DNA of 64,000 bases from Ideonella paludis (GTDB lineage: Bacteria > Pseudomonadota > Gammaproteobacteria > Burkholderiales > Burkholderiaceae_C). Of this stretch, positions 40,954-50,065 are shown piece after piece. Numbering within the stretch: position 1 is the stretch's first letter; every line of letters starts with the position of its first letter. The stretch covers positions 62,001 through 126,000 of the forward strand of contig NZ_JAGQDG010000008.1 in the NCBI RefSeq assembly GCF_018069865.1. The letters are read 5' to 3'. The translations under genes and the position numbers were made by a program. The notes under the pieces were generated by a model. That model was not told where the DNA came from. It was given only the letters and a program-made list of their open reading frames with translations, and did not search any database.

Positions 40954-43900
40954 ATCGTTTCTGGACCATTGTGTTGGACCCTCGGGTCTTGGTGGTGATC
41001 GGCCTAGCAGCGCTCGCTGCCTTCTTGTTCATCGGCGCCGATGTGCTGGCCGTCGCGGGCTTTTGGGCGGCGCTGGGCTTGGCGCTGATCTTGCTGGTTT
41101 GGCTCATCGTGTGGGTCGTCAAGCGCGTGCGGGCCAAGCGGGCCGCCAAAGCGCTGGAGCAAGCCATCGACCAGCAAGGTGCATTGGGGGCTGCCGGCGC
41201 TGAAGACAAGGCTCAGCTGGCCGTGTTGCGCGAGCGCATGCAAGAGGCGGTCAAGACGGTGAAGTCTTCGCGCCTGGGGGAGTTGAAGGGCTCGGCAGCC
41301 CTGTATGAGCTGCCCTGGTACATGGTGATCGGCAACCCGGCGGCGGGTAAGAGCACGGCCGTGGTGAAGTCGGGCCTGAAGTTCCCGTTTGCCGATGCCA
41401 GCGGCAGCATCATCCAAGGCATTGGGGGCACCCGCAATTGCGATTGGTTCTTCACCAGTGAAGGCATCTTGCTGGACACCGCGGGCCGCTACTCGGTGCA
41501 CGAAGAAGATCGATCAGAGTGGCTGGGCTTTTTGTCGCTGCTCAAGAAGAATAGGCCCAAGGCGCCGATCAACGGCATCGTCATTGCGGCCAGCTTGGCC
41601 GAGTTGGCCACAGGCCGTCCTGAGCAAGCCATCCAGTTGGCCAAGAGCTTGCGCCAGCGGGTGCAAGAAGTGACCGAACACCTGGAGGTGTTTGCGCCGG
41701 TCTACCTGGTGTTCACCAAAGCGGATTTGATCTCGGGCTTTGCAGAGTTCTTCGAGGACCAAGAACGCGAAGAGCGCGAGCGCGTCTGGGGCGCCACGCT
41801 GCCCTATGACCAGGCCAAGCGCAAAGAAGCCATTGCTGCCTTTGACAAGCATTTCGATGAGCTGCATGACGGCCTGAAAGAGCTGTCGATTGCGCGCATG
41901 TCGCTGCAGCGCGGCCAAGCGCTGCCGCCGGGGGTGCTGACCTTCCCGCTGGAGTTCGCGGCACTCAAGCCGGCCTTGCATGCTTTTGTGGTGACGCTGT
42001 TTGAAGAGAACCCCTATCAGTATCAGCCGGTGTTCCGAGGCTTCTACTTCACCAGCGCGGTGCAAGAAGGCAGCTCCACCAGCCGAGCCAGCGACCGCGT
42101 GGCCAAGCAGTTTGCGCTGTCCTCGCGGGCGGAATACACCACGGCCATGGTGGTGGCCGATAACGGTTTCTTCTTGAAGGACTTGTTCTCCAAGGTCATT
42201 TTTGGCGACAAGGGCCTGGTGCAGCAATACGCCAGCCGCCGCAAGCTGCGCCTGCGCGCTTGGAGCTTCGGCCTCGGTGTGGTGGTGCTGGCTGCAGCCT
42301 TGGCGGGTTGGAGCTGGTCTTATCTGGGCAACCGACAGTTGATGGCCCAGGTGCAGGCCGACCTTAGCAAGGTCAGCAAGATGCAGCAGGAGCGCCCGGA
42401 CTTGGCCTCGCGCCTGGAGGCGCTGGAGTTGCTGCAAGACCGCATTGAGCAACTGCAACGCTACCGTGAAGACAAGCCCTGGGGCATCAGCCTGGGCCTG
42501 TATCAAGGCGAGGCGATTGAGCAAAAGCTGCGCGAAGAGTACTTCGCCGGCATCAAAGAGGTGATGCTGACGCCCGTGTCCCAGGCCATTGAGGCCTACC
42601 TGACCGAGGTCAACGCCAACCCCTCGCGGCTCAAGCCCATGGTGGCCACGCCGGAGTCTGCGGCCACGCCTGCCAACCAAGGAGCCAACAAGTCGGCGGC
42701 AGGCGGCACACGCTATGTGGATGCCAGCGTCGAAGACGCGGCCGATGCCTACAACGCGCTCAAGACCTACTTGATGCTGGCAGATGCCAGGTATCTTGAG
42801 GGCAGCCATATGACCGACCAGCTCACCCGCTTCTGGCGCGGCTGGCTCGACAACAACCGCGGCGCCATGCCCCGCGAGAAGATGATCCGCAGCGCCGAGC
42901 GCTTGATCTCTTTCACCACCAGCCAGTTGGCTGACCCTGCCTTTCCGCAGTTGCAAAACAAGCTGGCCTTGGTCGACCAGACGCGCGAGAACCTGCGCGA
43001 GTTGGTCAAGGGCATGAAAGGCATCGACCGCGTCTACTCGGACATCAAGGCCCGTGCGTCCACACGCTTTGCGCCCGTCACGGTCAAGGGTTTGATCAGC
43101 GACCGAGATCGTGACCTGGTCGCTGGCAGCCATGCCGTGCCCGGCGCCTTCACGCGCGAGGCCTGGGACGACTATGTGGAGCAGGCCTTCAAGGATGCGG
43201 CCAGCAAAGAGCTGCAAAGTGCCGATTGGGTGCTGAAGACGGCGGCCCGCAATGACCTGACGCTGGAAGGTAGCCCGGACCAGATCCGCAAGCAACTGAC
43301 TGAGCTCTACAAGACCGAGTACGTCAAAGAGTGGCAGCAGTTCATGCAGGGCATCACCGTCACAGAGTTCGGCAGCTTTGAAGTGGCCGTGGAGCGCATG
43401 AACCGATTTGGCGACACCGCAGAGTCGCCCATCCGCAAGCTGATGACCACGCTGTTTGACCAAACGAGTTGGGACAACCCCTCGCTGATCAACGAGCGTT
43501 TGGGCAAGGCGCAGGGCGGGGTGATGGACTGGATCAAGCAGTCCATCTTGCGCATGAAGCCCGGCCGGGTCGAAATGGATGTGAAGGTCGGCAGCGACAA
43601 GAACGCCGCCATCCCCATGGGGCCGGTGGGCCGCGAGTTTGCGGCGCTCTCGCGCATCATGATGTCCCGCGACAGCAACCCGGCCTTGATCCAAGGCTAC
43701 TTGCAGCAACTCTCCAAGCTGCGCACGCGCTTCAATGAGATCAAGAACCAAGGCGACCCCGGGCCAGGGGCGCGGGCCTTGATGGTCTCCACCTTGTCGG
43801 GCAATGGCTCTGAACTGGCCGATGCGCTGCGCTTTGTGGACGAGCAAATGCTCAACGGCATGACGGACTCTGCCCGCGCCACTTTGCGCCCGCTGCTGGT

Positions 43901-44792
43901 GCGCCCGCTGATGCAAGCCATGGCAGTGACAGTGCCCCCGGCTGAGACCGAGTTGAACCGTGTTTGGGCCGCGCAGGTGGTCGAGCCTTTCCAAAAGACG
44001 CTGGCGGGCAAGTATCCCTTCGACAAACAGTCGCGCCTGGAAGCTGGGCCGCAAGAGATCTCTAAAGTGTTTGGTCCTGAGGGGGCCATCTCTAAGTTCG
44101 GCGCCGAAGCGCTTGGGCCGATGGTGGTGCGCCGTGGGGACACGGTGGTGGCCAAGACCTGGGCCGACATTGGCCTGCGCCTGCGGCCCGAGTTCAGCGA
44201 AGGCTTCCCGGGCTGGATCGCGATGATTGATGGTGCGCCAAGCGGCGGCGGCGGCCAACCCGGCGCCGGCGGAGCGGCACAGGTGCCGTCGGATCAGGGC
44301 ATGTTCCAGTTGCTGCCGCAAGGCTCGCCGGGCATCGCTGAGTACAGCGTCGTGATCGACGGCCAAACTCTGCGTTACCGCAACACCACCGCCGAGTGGG
44401 TGAGCATGGTGTGGCCGAATCCATCGGGTGTGGCGGGCGCTCGGGTCAGTGCCATTACCAATGAGGGCAAGACCATCGACTTGCTGAACGAGCCGGGCCG
44501 CTCGGGCTTTGATCGCTTTGTGGAGATCGGTGCCCCGCGCAAGATTGGCGACAAGCTGTTTGAGCTGAACTTTGTGCAAGGGCCTTACAAGGTCACTGTC
44601 CATATCCGAATGATCCGAAGCCCCGGTGAGGCACCGCCCGCTGCGGCGCAGGGCTCCGCCGCGGTGGTGGGGGGCAGCAATGCGCGACTGCAAGGGCTGA
44701 AGCTGCCCGCCCTGGTGGTGGGCTCGCCGGACGTGCCTGGCGCCGCGCCCGGCGCGGCCTCTGGCGCAGCCTCGGCCGGAGGGGCTCGATGA
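40950..44792 (+). CDS. tssM: TssM (IcmF), T6SS inner-membrane channel component
   Basis: 1280 residues. Two N-terminal transmembrane helices (~12-55) precede the cytosolic NTPase-like domain with Walker A GNPAAGKST at residue 128 and Walker B-like LLDTAGRY near 172, so the nucleotide site is intact. A third helix (LGVVVLAAALAGWSWSYLG, ~445) leads into the long periplasmic domain (~465-1280) that meets TssJ. IcmF landmarks such as PYQYQPVFRGFYFTSAVQEG and LFSKVIFGDKGLV are present. The last ~60 residues are Ala/Gly-rich. Both its start and its end use ATGA overlaps with neighbours. Confidence 0.97.
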   Translation: MNRFWTIVLDPRVLVVIGLAALAAFLFIGADVLAVAGFWAALGLALILLVWLIVWVVKRVRAKRAAKALEQAIDQQGALGAAGAEDKAQLAVLRERMQEAVKTVKSSRLGELKGSAALYELPWYMVIGNPAAGKSTAVVKSGLKFPFADASGSIIQGIGGTRNCDWFFTSEGILLDTAGRYSVHEEDRSEWLGFLSLLKKNRPKAPINGIVIAASLAELATGRPEQAIQLAKSLRQRVQEVTEHLEVFAPVYLVFTKADLISGFAEFFEDQEREERERVWGATLPYDQAKRKEAIAAFDKHFDELHDGLKELSIARMSLQRGQALPPGVLTFPLEFAALKPALHAFVVTLFEENPYQYQPVFRGFYFTSAVQEGSSTSRASDRVAKQFALSSRAEYTTAMVVADNGFFLKDLFSKVIFGDKGLVQQYASRRKLRLRAWSFGLGVVVLAAALAGWSWSYLGNRQLMAQVQADLSKVSKMQQERPDLASRLEALELLQDRIEQLQRYREDKPWGISLGLYQGEAIEQKLREEYFAGIKEVMLTPVSQAIEAYLTEVNANPSRLKPMVATPESAATPANQGANKSAAGGTRYVDASVEDAADAYNALKTYLMLADARYLEGSHMTDQLTRFWRGWLDNNRGAMPREKMIRSAERLISFTTSQLADPAFPQLQNKLALVDQTRENLRELVKGMKGIDRVYSDIKARASTRFAPVTVKGLISDRDRDLVAGSHAVPGAFTREAWDDYVEQAFKDAASKELQSADWVLKTAARNDLTLEGSPDQIRKQLTELYKTEYVKEWQQFMQGITVTEFGSFEVAVERMNRFGDTAESPIRKLMTTLFDQTSWDNPSLINERLGKAQGGVMDWIKQSILRMKPGRVEMDVKVGSDKNAAIPMGPVGREFAALSRIMMSRDSNPALIQGYLQQLSKLRTRFNEIKNQGDPGPGARALMVSTLSGNGSELADALRFVDEQMLNGMTDSARATLRPLLVRPLMQAMAVTVPPAETELNRVWAAQVVEPFQKTLAGKYPFDKQSRLEAGPQEISKVFGPEGAISKFGAEALGPMVVRRGDTVVAKTWADIGLRLRPEFSEGFPGWIAMIDGAPSGGGGQPGAGGAAQVPSDQGMFQLLPQGSPGIAEYSVVIDGQTLRYRNTTAEWVSMVWPNPSGVAGARVSAITNEGKTIDLLNEPGRSGFDRFVEIGAPRKIGDKLFELNFVQGPYKVTVHIRMIRSPGEAPPAAAQGSAAVVGGSNARLQGLKLPALVVGSPDVPGAAPGAASGAASAGGAR

Positions 44793-45775
44793 GCGTCGCG
44801 TCTGCACCGCTGCTTTACTTTGGCAAGCTGCCCTCGCGGGGGGACTTCGTGCGCAGCGCCAGTGTGTCGGGCTTGATTCAAACCCTGGATCGCTGGCTGA
44901 CGGGTGGCATTGAGATGCTGGCCAATGACCCGCGCTGGCGTTTGGTCTATGACCGGGCTGAGCCCTTGCACTTTGCCTTCCTGGGCTCGCGCAACACGCG
45001 TGGCATGGCGGGGCATTTGCGGGTCAGCACCGATGCCTCTGGTCGGCGCTTCCCCTTTTTGGTGGCAACTTTGCTGGAGCTGTCTGCGCCGCTGGACTAT
45101 CTCTCGCACAGTCCTCTGCTGCTGGCACAGCCCTGGCGGCGCATGGATGGTTTGGTGCGCCAAGCGTTGGCGGCTGAAGATGCGTCAACGCTGCTGCAGG
45201 ATTTGAATCAAACCCAGGTCGATGTGCCGACCACGGCGGTGGCTTATCAGCGGCCTTATCAAGCCTTCTTGGACGATCACTCCGTCGGCACCATCGAGGG
45301 CTTTTTGGCGGCTGGAGGTCATGACCTTTCGTTGAGAGCCAGCATCTTGGGTTTGGGCTTGCTGCTTCAGCCGGTGCCCGCCAGTGGTGTGCAGCGGCTG
45401 GACAAGGGCTTGCTCTTGCCGCTGCCGGCTGACCCACTCGCCCAGGCGATGGTGGCCTCCATGTGGATGGATTTGATCTCGGGTTTTTTGGCCAAGGCCG
45501 ACTTCGAGCTGACGGTCTTCATCCCGCAACGCGGCCCGGGCGAAAAGCCCGTGATGGCGCTGGCGTTTGATGGGGCTTCACCGGCCACCCTGCGGGCGCT
45601 GTGGGACCCAGAGGCCTTGGGGGACAGCTTTGTGGACGCCCGTCAGGCCGATTGGGTGGAAGGCTATGTCGAACAAGACTATGCCGTGAAAAAACTATCA
45701 AGCTATCTGCGGCAATCTGGGCTCTCGATGCGCCTGGCCGTGGATACCTTCAAGGAGGTGTTTCTTGGCCAATGA
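44789..45775 (+). CDS. tagF: TagF, T6SS accessory regulator
   Basis: 328 residues. The N-terminal ~150 are the TagF/ImpM family (YFGKLPSRGDFVRSASV, LDRWLTGG, LHFAFLGSRNTRGMAGHLRVSTDASGRRFPF). In other systems TagF blocks T6SS assembly after translation. The chain is longer than Pseudomonas TagF (~220), with an alpha-helical C-terminal half of unknown role. No threonine kinase, phosphatase or FHA gene is in the locus, so TagF may act alone here. Its start overlaps the tssM stop (ATGA). Confidence 0.92.
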   Translation: MSVASAPLLYFGKLPSRGDFVRSASVSGLIQTLDRWLTGGIEMLANDPRWRLVYDRAEPLHFAFLGSRNTRGMAGHLRVSTDASGRRFPFLVATLLELSAPLDYLSHSPLLLAQPWRRMDGLVRQALAAEDASTLLQDLNQTQVDVPTTAVAYQRPYQAFLDDHSVGTIEGFLAAGGHDLSLRASILGLGLLLQPVPASGVQRLDKGLLLPLPADPLAQAMVASMWMDLISGFLAKADFELTVFIPQRGPGEKPVMALAFDGASPATLRALWDPEALGDSFVDARQADWVEGYVEQDYAVKKLSSYLRQSGLSMRLAVDTFKEVFLGQ

Positions 45776-46616
45776 CCTCAAGCCGCGGCGCGGCGCCTTT
45801 TCTTCATTGATGCCCGTGCTCTGCTTGGCCAGCTTGTGGCCTGGGCTGCTTGGGGCCCAGGTGCCCGCTGCGCGGCCCGCCGCAGCGGCGCCAGCTGCTT
45901 CTGCGCCTGCGGCCTCGCGCCTGGGCCAGGTGGTGGTGGCCGGGACGGTGCCCGATGAGTCCACTCGTCAAGCCATCTTGGCTCGCGTGCGAGAGCTGTA
46001 TGGCAATGACCGTGTGGTGGACCAGTTAGGCGTGGGCAATCTGGTGGCGCCGCCTAATTGGTCTCAACATGTGCAGCGCGCCCTGCATCCGGACCTCAAG
46101 CAAGTCAGCCGGGGCCAATTGAGCATTCAGGGCAATGTGCTGGAGATCAAGGGCGAGGTGTCCAACGAAGCCCAACGCCAGCAGGTCTTGAGCCAGATCG
46201 CCACTCAGCTCAACAACCCCACCTACACCGTGCGCAACAGCCTGCGCGTGTCGGCTGCGGGCCAAGAGGTGGTGGATGCTGCACTGGCCAATCGCATTGT
46301 GGAGTTTGAACCCAGCAGTGCCACACTGACGGCCACAGGCCAAGCGGTGCTCGATCAACTGGCGCCGGTGCTGCTGCAGCTCTCGGGCCGCAAGTTCGAG
46401 GTCATCGGGCACACCGATGCTTTGGGCGCGCGGGCCGCGAACGTGGCTTTGTCGGCTGCGCGCGCGGAAACCGTCAAGGCCTATTTGGCCAAGAAGGGTG
46501 TGCCCGAGGCCAACATCACGACCTCGGGTGTGGGGCCGGACCGCCCGGTCGCGGACAACAACCTGGCGGAAGGCCGGGCCCGCAACCGGCGCATTGAGTT
46601 CCGCGTCAGTCAGTAA
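45765..46616 (+). CDS. OmpA-family peptidoglycan-binding protein of the T6SS (TagN-like)
   Basis: 283 residues from TTG 45765, supported by AAGGAGG 6 nt upstream; it overlaps the tagF stop by 11 bp. A signal sequence (SLMPVLCLASLWPGLLGAQ) is followed by an Ala linker, a BON-like middle part (residues ~60-170, RGQLSIQGNVLEIKGEVSNEAQRQQV) and a C-terminal OmpA domain with the wall-binding marks FEPSSATLT, VIGHTDALGARAANVALSAARA (in part) and GVGPDRPVADNNLAEGRARNRRIEF (in part). It likely ties the membrane complex to peptidoglycan, since TssL lacks such a domain. TagN of Acinetobacter is a parallel. Confidence 0.88.
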   Translation: MANDLKPRRGAFSSLMPVLCLASLWPGLLGAQVPAARPAAAAPAASAPAASRLGQVVVAGTVPDESTRQAILARVRELYGNDRVVDQLGVGNLVAPPNWSQHVQRALHPDLKQVSRGQLSIQGNVLEIKGEVSNEAQRQQVLSQIATQLNNPTYTVRNSLRVSAAGQEVVDAALANRIVEFEPSSATLTATGQAVLDQLAPVLLQLSGRKFEVIGHTDALGARAANVALSAARAETVKAYLAKKGVPEANITTSGVGPDRPVADNNLAEGRARNRRIEFRVSQ

Positions 46617-47686
46617 CCGTTGTTTTGAGGCGGGGGCTCCACCCCCAACAGGTCTTCCAATTGCGACAGGGAATTGGGGTCCTTCATGACCGCACGCAGC
46701 CAGGCGTGTAGCGGCATGTCCCCCCAGCGCGCGGCCTTGTCGGCCAAATAGGCGACCGGGCTGTGCGGCTCGGTGCGCCGGAAGAACTCGGCCACTTGGC
46801 GCAGTTGGGCCAGTGCTTGGGCACGGTTGGTCAGTGGGCCGCCTGAAGCCCCTCCTGCAGACCCTGAAGAGGTCGATGCCGCCGCCGGGTTGCCTGCCTC
46901 GGCGTCGGGGCTGGCGGTCATCACGCCTTCGGCGCCGCTGTCGCGCACCAAACGGTCCAGACCGTGCAGGGCAGCATCGACAGCGTCCTTGGCGGGCGTG
47001 AAGGCAGGGCCGTCTTGGCCCAGATGCCCGTCTACCACCTGCTGCAGTTGCAAGAGCGCGGCCTTGAGTCGGCGGGCGGCGTCTCGGGTGTCGATCAGGG
47101 TTTGAGATGGTGTGTCGCGTTGCGCACGGCTGATCATCTCCAGGGTGACTTTGCCGTCGGTAGAGACGGGCGGGCCACCTTCGGCGCTGCGGTCAAGAGC
47201 TTGCTGCAAGACGCGCGCGGACTCCATGTCCTGCAGGCTCAGGGCCCGACTGCCCAAGCGCATCACCGGCAAGGCCTTGGCCAAGGTGGCCACCTGGGCC
47301 AGCATCCAGCCCAGGCTGCCCACACGCAACTCCATGTCGTTGCCCTCGGGCAGCGGGTGCAGATGCGGCCACAAGTGCTCGCAGAGGCGTGCAGCCATCT
47401 CGACGCCATCGGCCAAACCGCCATAGCCCTGCAAATGCGCCTTGGCTTCGGCCCACCAGCCCACCACGCGCAGGTCGCGCGTGCGCTGCTGCAGGAGTTG
47501 CTCGCAGAGCTTGACCACGCCGGGCCAATCCGCCGTCTTCAGGTCGGTGACCCACTCGCCTTGGCTCAGCGAGGGGTCGTCATAGCGCCGCAGATCCTGG
47601 ATGGTGTCGAACTCGGTCGAGAAGCTCATGTCCTCTCCGCAGATGCTCTGCGCAGAAAGGGGCTGCAATAGGGAATCGATGTCCAT
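46610..47686 (-). CDS. tssA: TssA, T6SS baseplate/sheath-priming protein
   Basis: 358 residues from ATG 47686 with AGAGGA upstream. The ImpA N-terminal domain is clear (LLQPLSAQSICGEDMSFSTEFDTIQDLRRY, in part; DLKTADWPGVVKLCEQLLQQRTRDLRVVGWWAEA, in part). The C-terminal part ends with RAQALAQLRQVAEFFRRTEPHSPVAYLADKAARWG (in part) and MPLHAWLRAVMKD, a short VasJ-like end. TssA guides tail assembly and sheath polymerisation. It faces the OmpA gene and the two reading frames overlap by 7 bp at their stops. Confidence 0.95.
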   Translation of the reverse strand: MDIDSLLQPLSAQSICGEDMSFSTEFDTIQDLRRYDDPSLSQGEWVTDLKTADWPGVVKLCEQLLQQRTRDLRVVGWWAEAKAHLQGYGGLADGVEMAARLCEHLWPHLHPLPEGNDMELRVGSLGWMLAQVATLAKALPVMRLGSRALSLQDMESARVLQQALDRSAEGGPPVSTDGKVTLEMISRAQRDTPSQTLIDTRDAARRLKAALLQLQQVVDGHLGQDGPAFTPAKDAVDAALHGLDRLVRDSGAEGVMTASPDAEAGNPAAASTSSGSAGGASGGPLTNRAQALAQLRQVAEFFRRTEPHSPVAYLADKAARWGDMPLHAWLRAVMKDPNSLSQLEDLLGVEPPPQNNGY

Positions 47687-47772
47687 GGGGTCCTCTGCCT
47701 CTATGTTTGCGCTGGATTGTGACGCAGCGCGGGTGGTAGGCTCAATGCTGATCACGAAAGGATGATGTGGAC

Positions 47773-48534
47773 ATGAGTGAAACCAAGCCCCCCAAAGTCG
47801 CCCTGGTGACCGGCGCCGGCTCGGGCATTGGCCGGGCCTGTGCGTTGGCGCTGAACGCGGCCGGCTGGACCGTGGTATTGAGTGGCCGCCGCCAGGCGCC
47901 GCTGGACGCCGTCATCGGCGAGATGAGTTGTGCGGAACGTGCCAGCGCCGTGCTGTGCGATGTGTGCGACGAGTCTTCTGTGCAGGCGCTGTTTGAAGAC
48001 ATCGCTGGCCGCTTTGGTCGGCTCGATTTGCTCTTCAACAATGCGGGCGTCTTCACCGCCGGCGTGCCCTTAGAAGACCTGCCGGCGGCCGCTTGGCGCG
48101 CAGCGGTAGACACCAATTTGACGGGCGCATTTTTGTGCACCCAACAAGCCTTTCGCTTGATGAAGGCCCAGCATCCGCGGGGTGGTCGCATCATCAACAA
48201 CGGCTCTATCTCGGCGCACACGCCGCGGCCCAACTCCGTGGCCTACACCGCCACCAAGCATGCGATGACGGGGCTGACCAAAGCCGCAGCCTTGGATGGC
48301 CGGGCCTTTGACATCGCGGTGGGGCAGATTGATATTGGCAATGCCGCTACCGACATGACCACCGCCATGGCGCAGGGCATGCTGCAAGCCGATGGCAGTG
48401 TGCGCTCAGAAGCCCGCATGGATGTGCAGCATGTGGCGGACGCGGTCGTTCACATGGCAGGCTTGCCGCTGAATGCCAATGTGCTGTTCATGACCGTCAT
48501 GGCCACGGGCATGCCGTTTGTGGGGCGGGGCTGA
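47773..48534 (+). CDS. Short-chain dehydrogenase/reductase (SDR)
   Basis: 253 residues from ATG 47773 (GTG 47767 is in frame with AAGGAT near it). The Rossmann dinucleotide motif [10 protein letters not shown] is at residues ~14-23, the basic SGRR points to NADP(H) or mixed preference, and NNAGV is at ~88-92. The catalytic set is Asn, Ser in INNGSIS, Tyr and Lys in YTATKHAM. Members oxidise or reduce small alcohols or ketones; the substrate is not clear. It is 86 bp from the divergently oriented tssA and 2 bp before the next gene, so it forms an operon with the GNAT enzyme. Confidence 0.9.
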   Translation: MSETKPPKVALVTGAGSGIGRACALALNAAGWTVVLSGRRQAPLDAVIGEMSCAERASAVLCDVCDESSVQALFEDIAGRFGRLDLLFNNAGVFTAGVPLEDLPAAAWRAAVDTNLTGAFLCTQQAFRLMKAQHPRGGRIINNGSISAHTPRPNSVAYTATKHAMTGLTKAAALDGRAFDIAVGQIDIGNAATDMTTAMAQGMLQADGSVRSEARMDVQHVADAVVHMAGLPLNANVLFMTVMATGMPFVGRG

Positions 48535-48536
48535 GC

Positions 48537-49046
48537 GTGCAAACCTGGCCGCAGGCGCTCTCGATCGGCTTGGCAGGCGTTGACGAGCCTGGGGTGCTGG
48601 CCTTGTTGGAGGAGTTGTCGGCGACATTGGCGCGGCTCACCGGGGACACCGGGGCTCAGAGCTTTTCGCTGGATGATCTGCGCACCGGTGGTGCCTGTTT
48701 GGCCGTGGCGCGGGATGATCGGGGTCGGTTGTGGGGCTGTGGTGCCCTGAGGCCCTTGGCCACCGAGGACGGCTGCGTGGCCATGGAGCTCAAGCGCATG
48801 TTTGCGCGAGCGGGCACGCGGGGCGTGGGGGCGGCGTTATTGGCTTTTCTGGAAGCCGAAGCCTTGGGCCGGAATGTCGAGGTGATTCGACTCTCAACGC
48901 GTCGTGTGAACGAACGCGCCGTCAGGTTCTACAGGCAGCATGGCTATCTGCCCTGTGCGCCTTGGGGTCGCTATGTGGGGCGCGAGGCTTCGGTATGTTT
49001 GGAGAAGCGTTTGCAGTGGTCAGCATCAGCGTCGCCACCCGCTTAG
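48537..49046 (+). CDS. GNAT-family N-acetyltransferase
   Basis: 169 residues from GTG 48537, two bases after the SDR stop. Family marks: WGCGALRPL, AMELKRMFARAGTRGVGAALLAFLEAEA (in part, acetyl-CoA loop R-G-V-G-A), IRLSTRRVNERAVRFYRQHGY and PCAPWGRY. The pattern is of the PhnO/YjgM-like small-molecule acetyltransferases. The 3' end meets the small minus-strand gene with a 4-bp overlap. Substrate unknown. Confidence 0.85.
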   Translation: MQTWPQALSIGLAGVDEPGVLALLEELSATLARLTGDTGAQSFSLDDLRTGGACLAVARDDRGRLWGCGALRPLATEDGCVAMELKRMFARAGTRGVGAALLAFLEAEALGRNVEVIRLSTRRVNERAVRFYRQHGYLPCAPWGRYVGREASVCLEKRLQWSASASPPA

Positions 49047-49261
49047 ATGGTGTTCAGGCGCTTGGCGGTGATCACCACCGTTTGCGTCTCAGCCACCATC
49101 AGCGGCGCCGAGGCTTGGGTGCTGGCGGCGACGGCTGCGGCGTAGTCGTGAGCGGCCATCGCGTCAATGCCCAGCAGCACAGACATCGAGACCACGGCGG
49201 CGGCACCGAAGGCAGAAACGCGAGTGAGGAAGCTGCTGGAAGCGGGGGAGGTGGAAGTCAT
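49043..49261 (-). CDS. Small exported or membrane-inserted protein
   Basis: 72 residues with AAGGA at a good distance before ATG 49261. An N-terminal hydrophobic stretch (FLTRVSAFGAAAVVSMSVLLGI) acts as signal or anchor; then an Ala/Ser region and the end ETQTVVITAKRLNTI. Small proteins with this layout are common in Burkholderiales with no known function. The good start signal and lack of overlap with neighbours argue that it is real. The stop overlaps the GNAT gene by 4 bp. Confidence 0.6.
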   Translation of the reverse strand: MTSTSPASSSFLTRVSAFGAAAVVSMSVLLGIDAMAAHDYAAAVAASTQASAPLMVAETQTVVITAKRLNTI

Positions 49262-49443
49262 GATCAGGTCCTTTCAGGAGGGGTTGAGGTGTGTCGATGG
49301 CTTGCACTGTAGAGAGACCCATTGGCAAGTGCCACGCCCATGCGATGAGCCGACATGGCGGCGGGATGAACTGCGATGCCGACGGATGAGCGGCACGGAG
49401 TTGCGGCTACCATGGCGGCAGCAAACCAAGACAAGGAGCCCCT

Positions 49444-50025
49444 ATGACGAGTCTTCGTGCCGCTGCGTTGTTGCTGTTGACGGCTGTGGCGGGTGCCGGC
49501 CTGCAAGCGGCGCCCGTGACTTATGAGATCGACCCCAGCCACACCTATCCCAGCTTTGAGGCCGACCATATGGGCCTGTCCACTTGGCGCGGCAAGTTCA
49601 ATCTGACCCAAGGCCAGGTCTTGCTGGACAAGGAGGCAGGGCAGGGCAGCTTGGACATCGTGGTGGACATCGCCAGCGTGGACTTTGGCCATGATTTGAT
49701 GAACAAGGTCGCGCTGGGGGAGTCCATCTTTGATGTGGAGAAGCACCCACACGCTCGCTACAAAGGGCGCTTGGTCGGCTTTGTCGAGGGGGCACCCACC
49801 AAGGTGGAAGGTGAGTTGACCCTGCACGGCGTGACCCGGCCCTTGAGCTTGACGATCCAACGCTTCAAGTGCATTGCGCACCCCTTGCACAAGCGCGAGC
49901 TTTGCGGCGCAGATGCGCTGGCCCGCTTGAACCGAGCTGACTTCGGCATCGACGCTGGCAAGGCCTACGGTTTCGACATGAACGTCGTGCTGCGCATTCA
50001 GGTCGAGGCTGTGGCCAAACCCTGA
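49444..50025 (+). CDS. YceI-family periplasmic protein, copy 1
   Basis: 193 residues. A Sec signal peptide (~residues 1-22) precedes a YceI lipocalin-like barrel: VTYEIDPSHTYPSFEADHMGLSTWRGKFN (in part), DIASVDFGHDLMNK, GVTRPLSLTI and RADFGIDAGKAYGF. YceI proteins bind isoprenoid or fatty-acid-like ligands in the periplasm; some are linked to ubiquinone precursors or base stress. The ATG follows AAGGAG. The next gene encodes a diverged copy, so a tandem duplication took place. Confidence 0.92.
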   Translation: MTSLRAAALLLLTAVAGAGLQAAPVTYEIDPSHTYPSFEADHMGLSTWRGKFNLTQGQVLLDKEAGQGSLDIVVDIASVDFGHDLMNKVALGESIFDVEKHPHARYKGRLVGFVEGAPTKVEGELTLHGVTRPLSLTIQRFKCIAHPLHKRELCGADALARLNRADFGIDAGKAYGFDMNVVLRIQVEAVAKP

Positions 50026-50065
50026 ACCATGTGACGCCAGCGCTGCCGCTCTGCAGAACCCTTCC

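Noticed and set aside
41514-44807. 1097-codon frame antisense to tssM
   Set aside because: Shadow of the GC-rich tssM coding strand; no recognised domain and it covers conserved TssM sequence.
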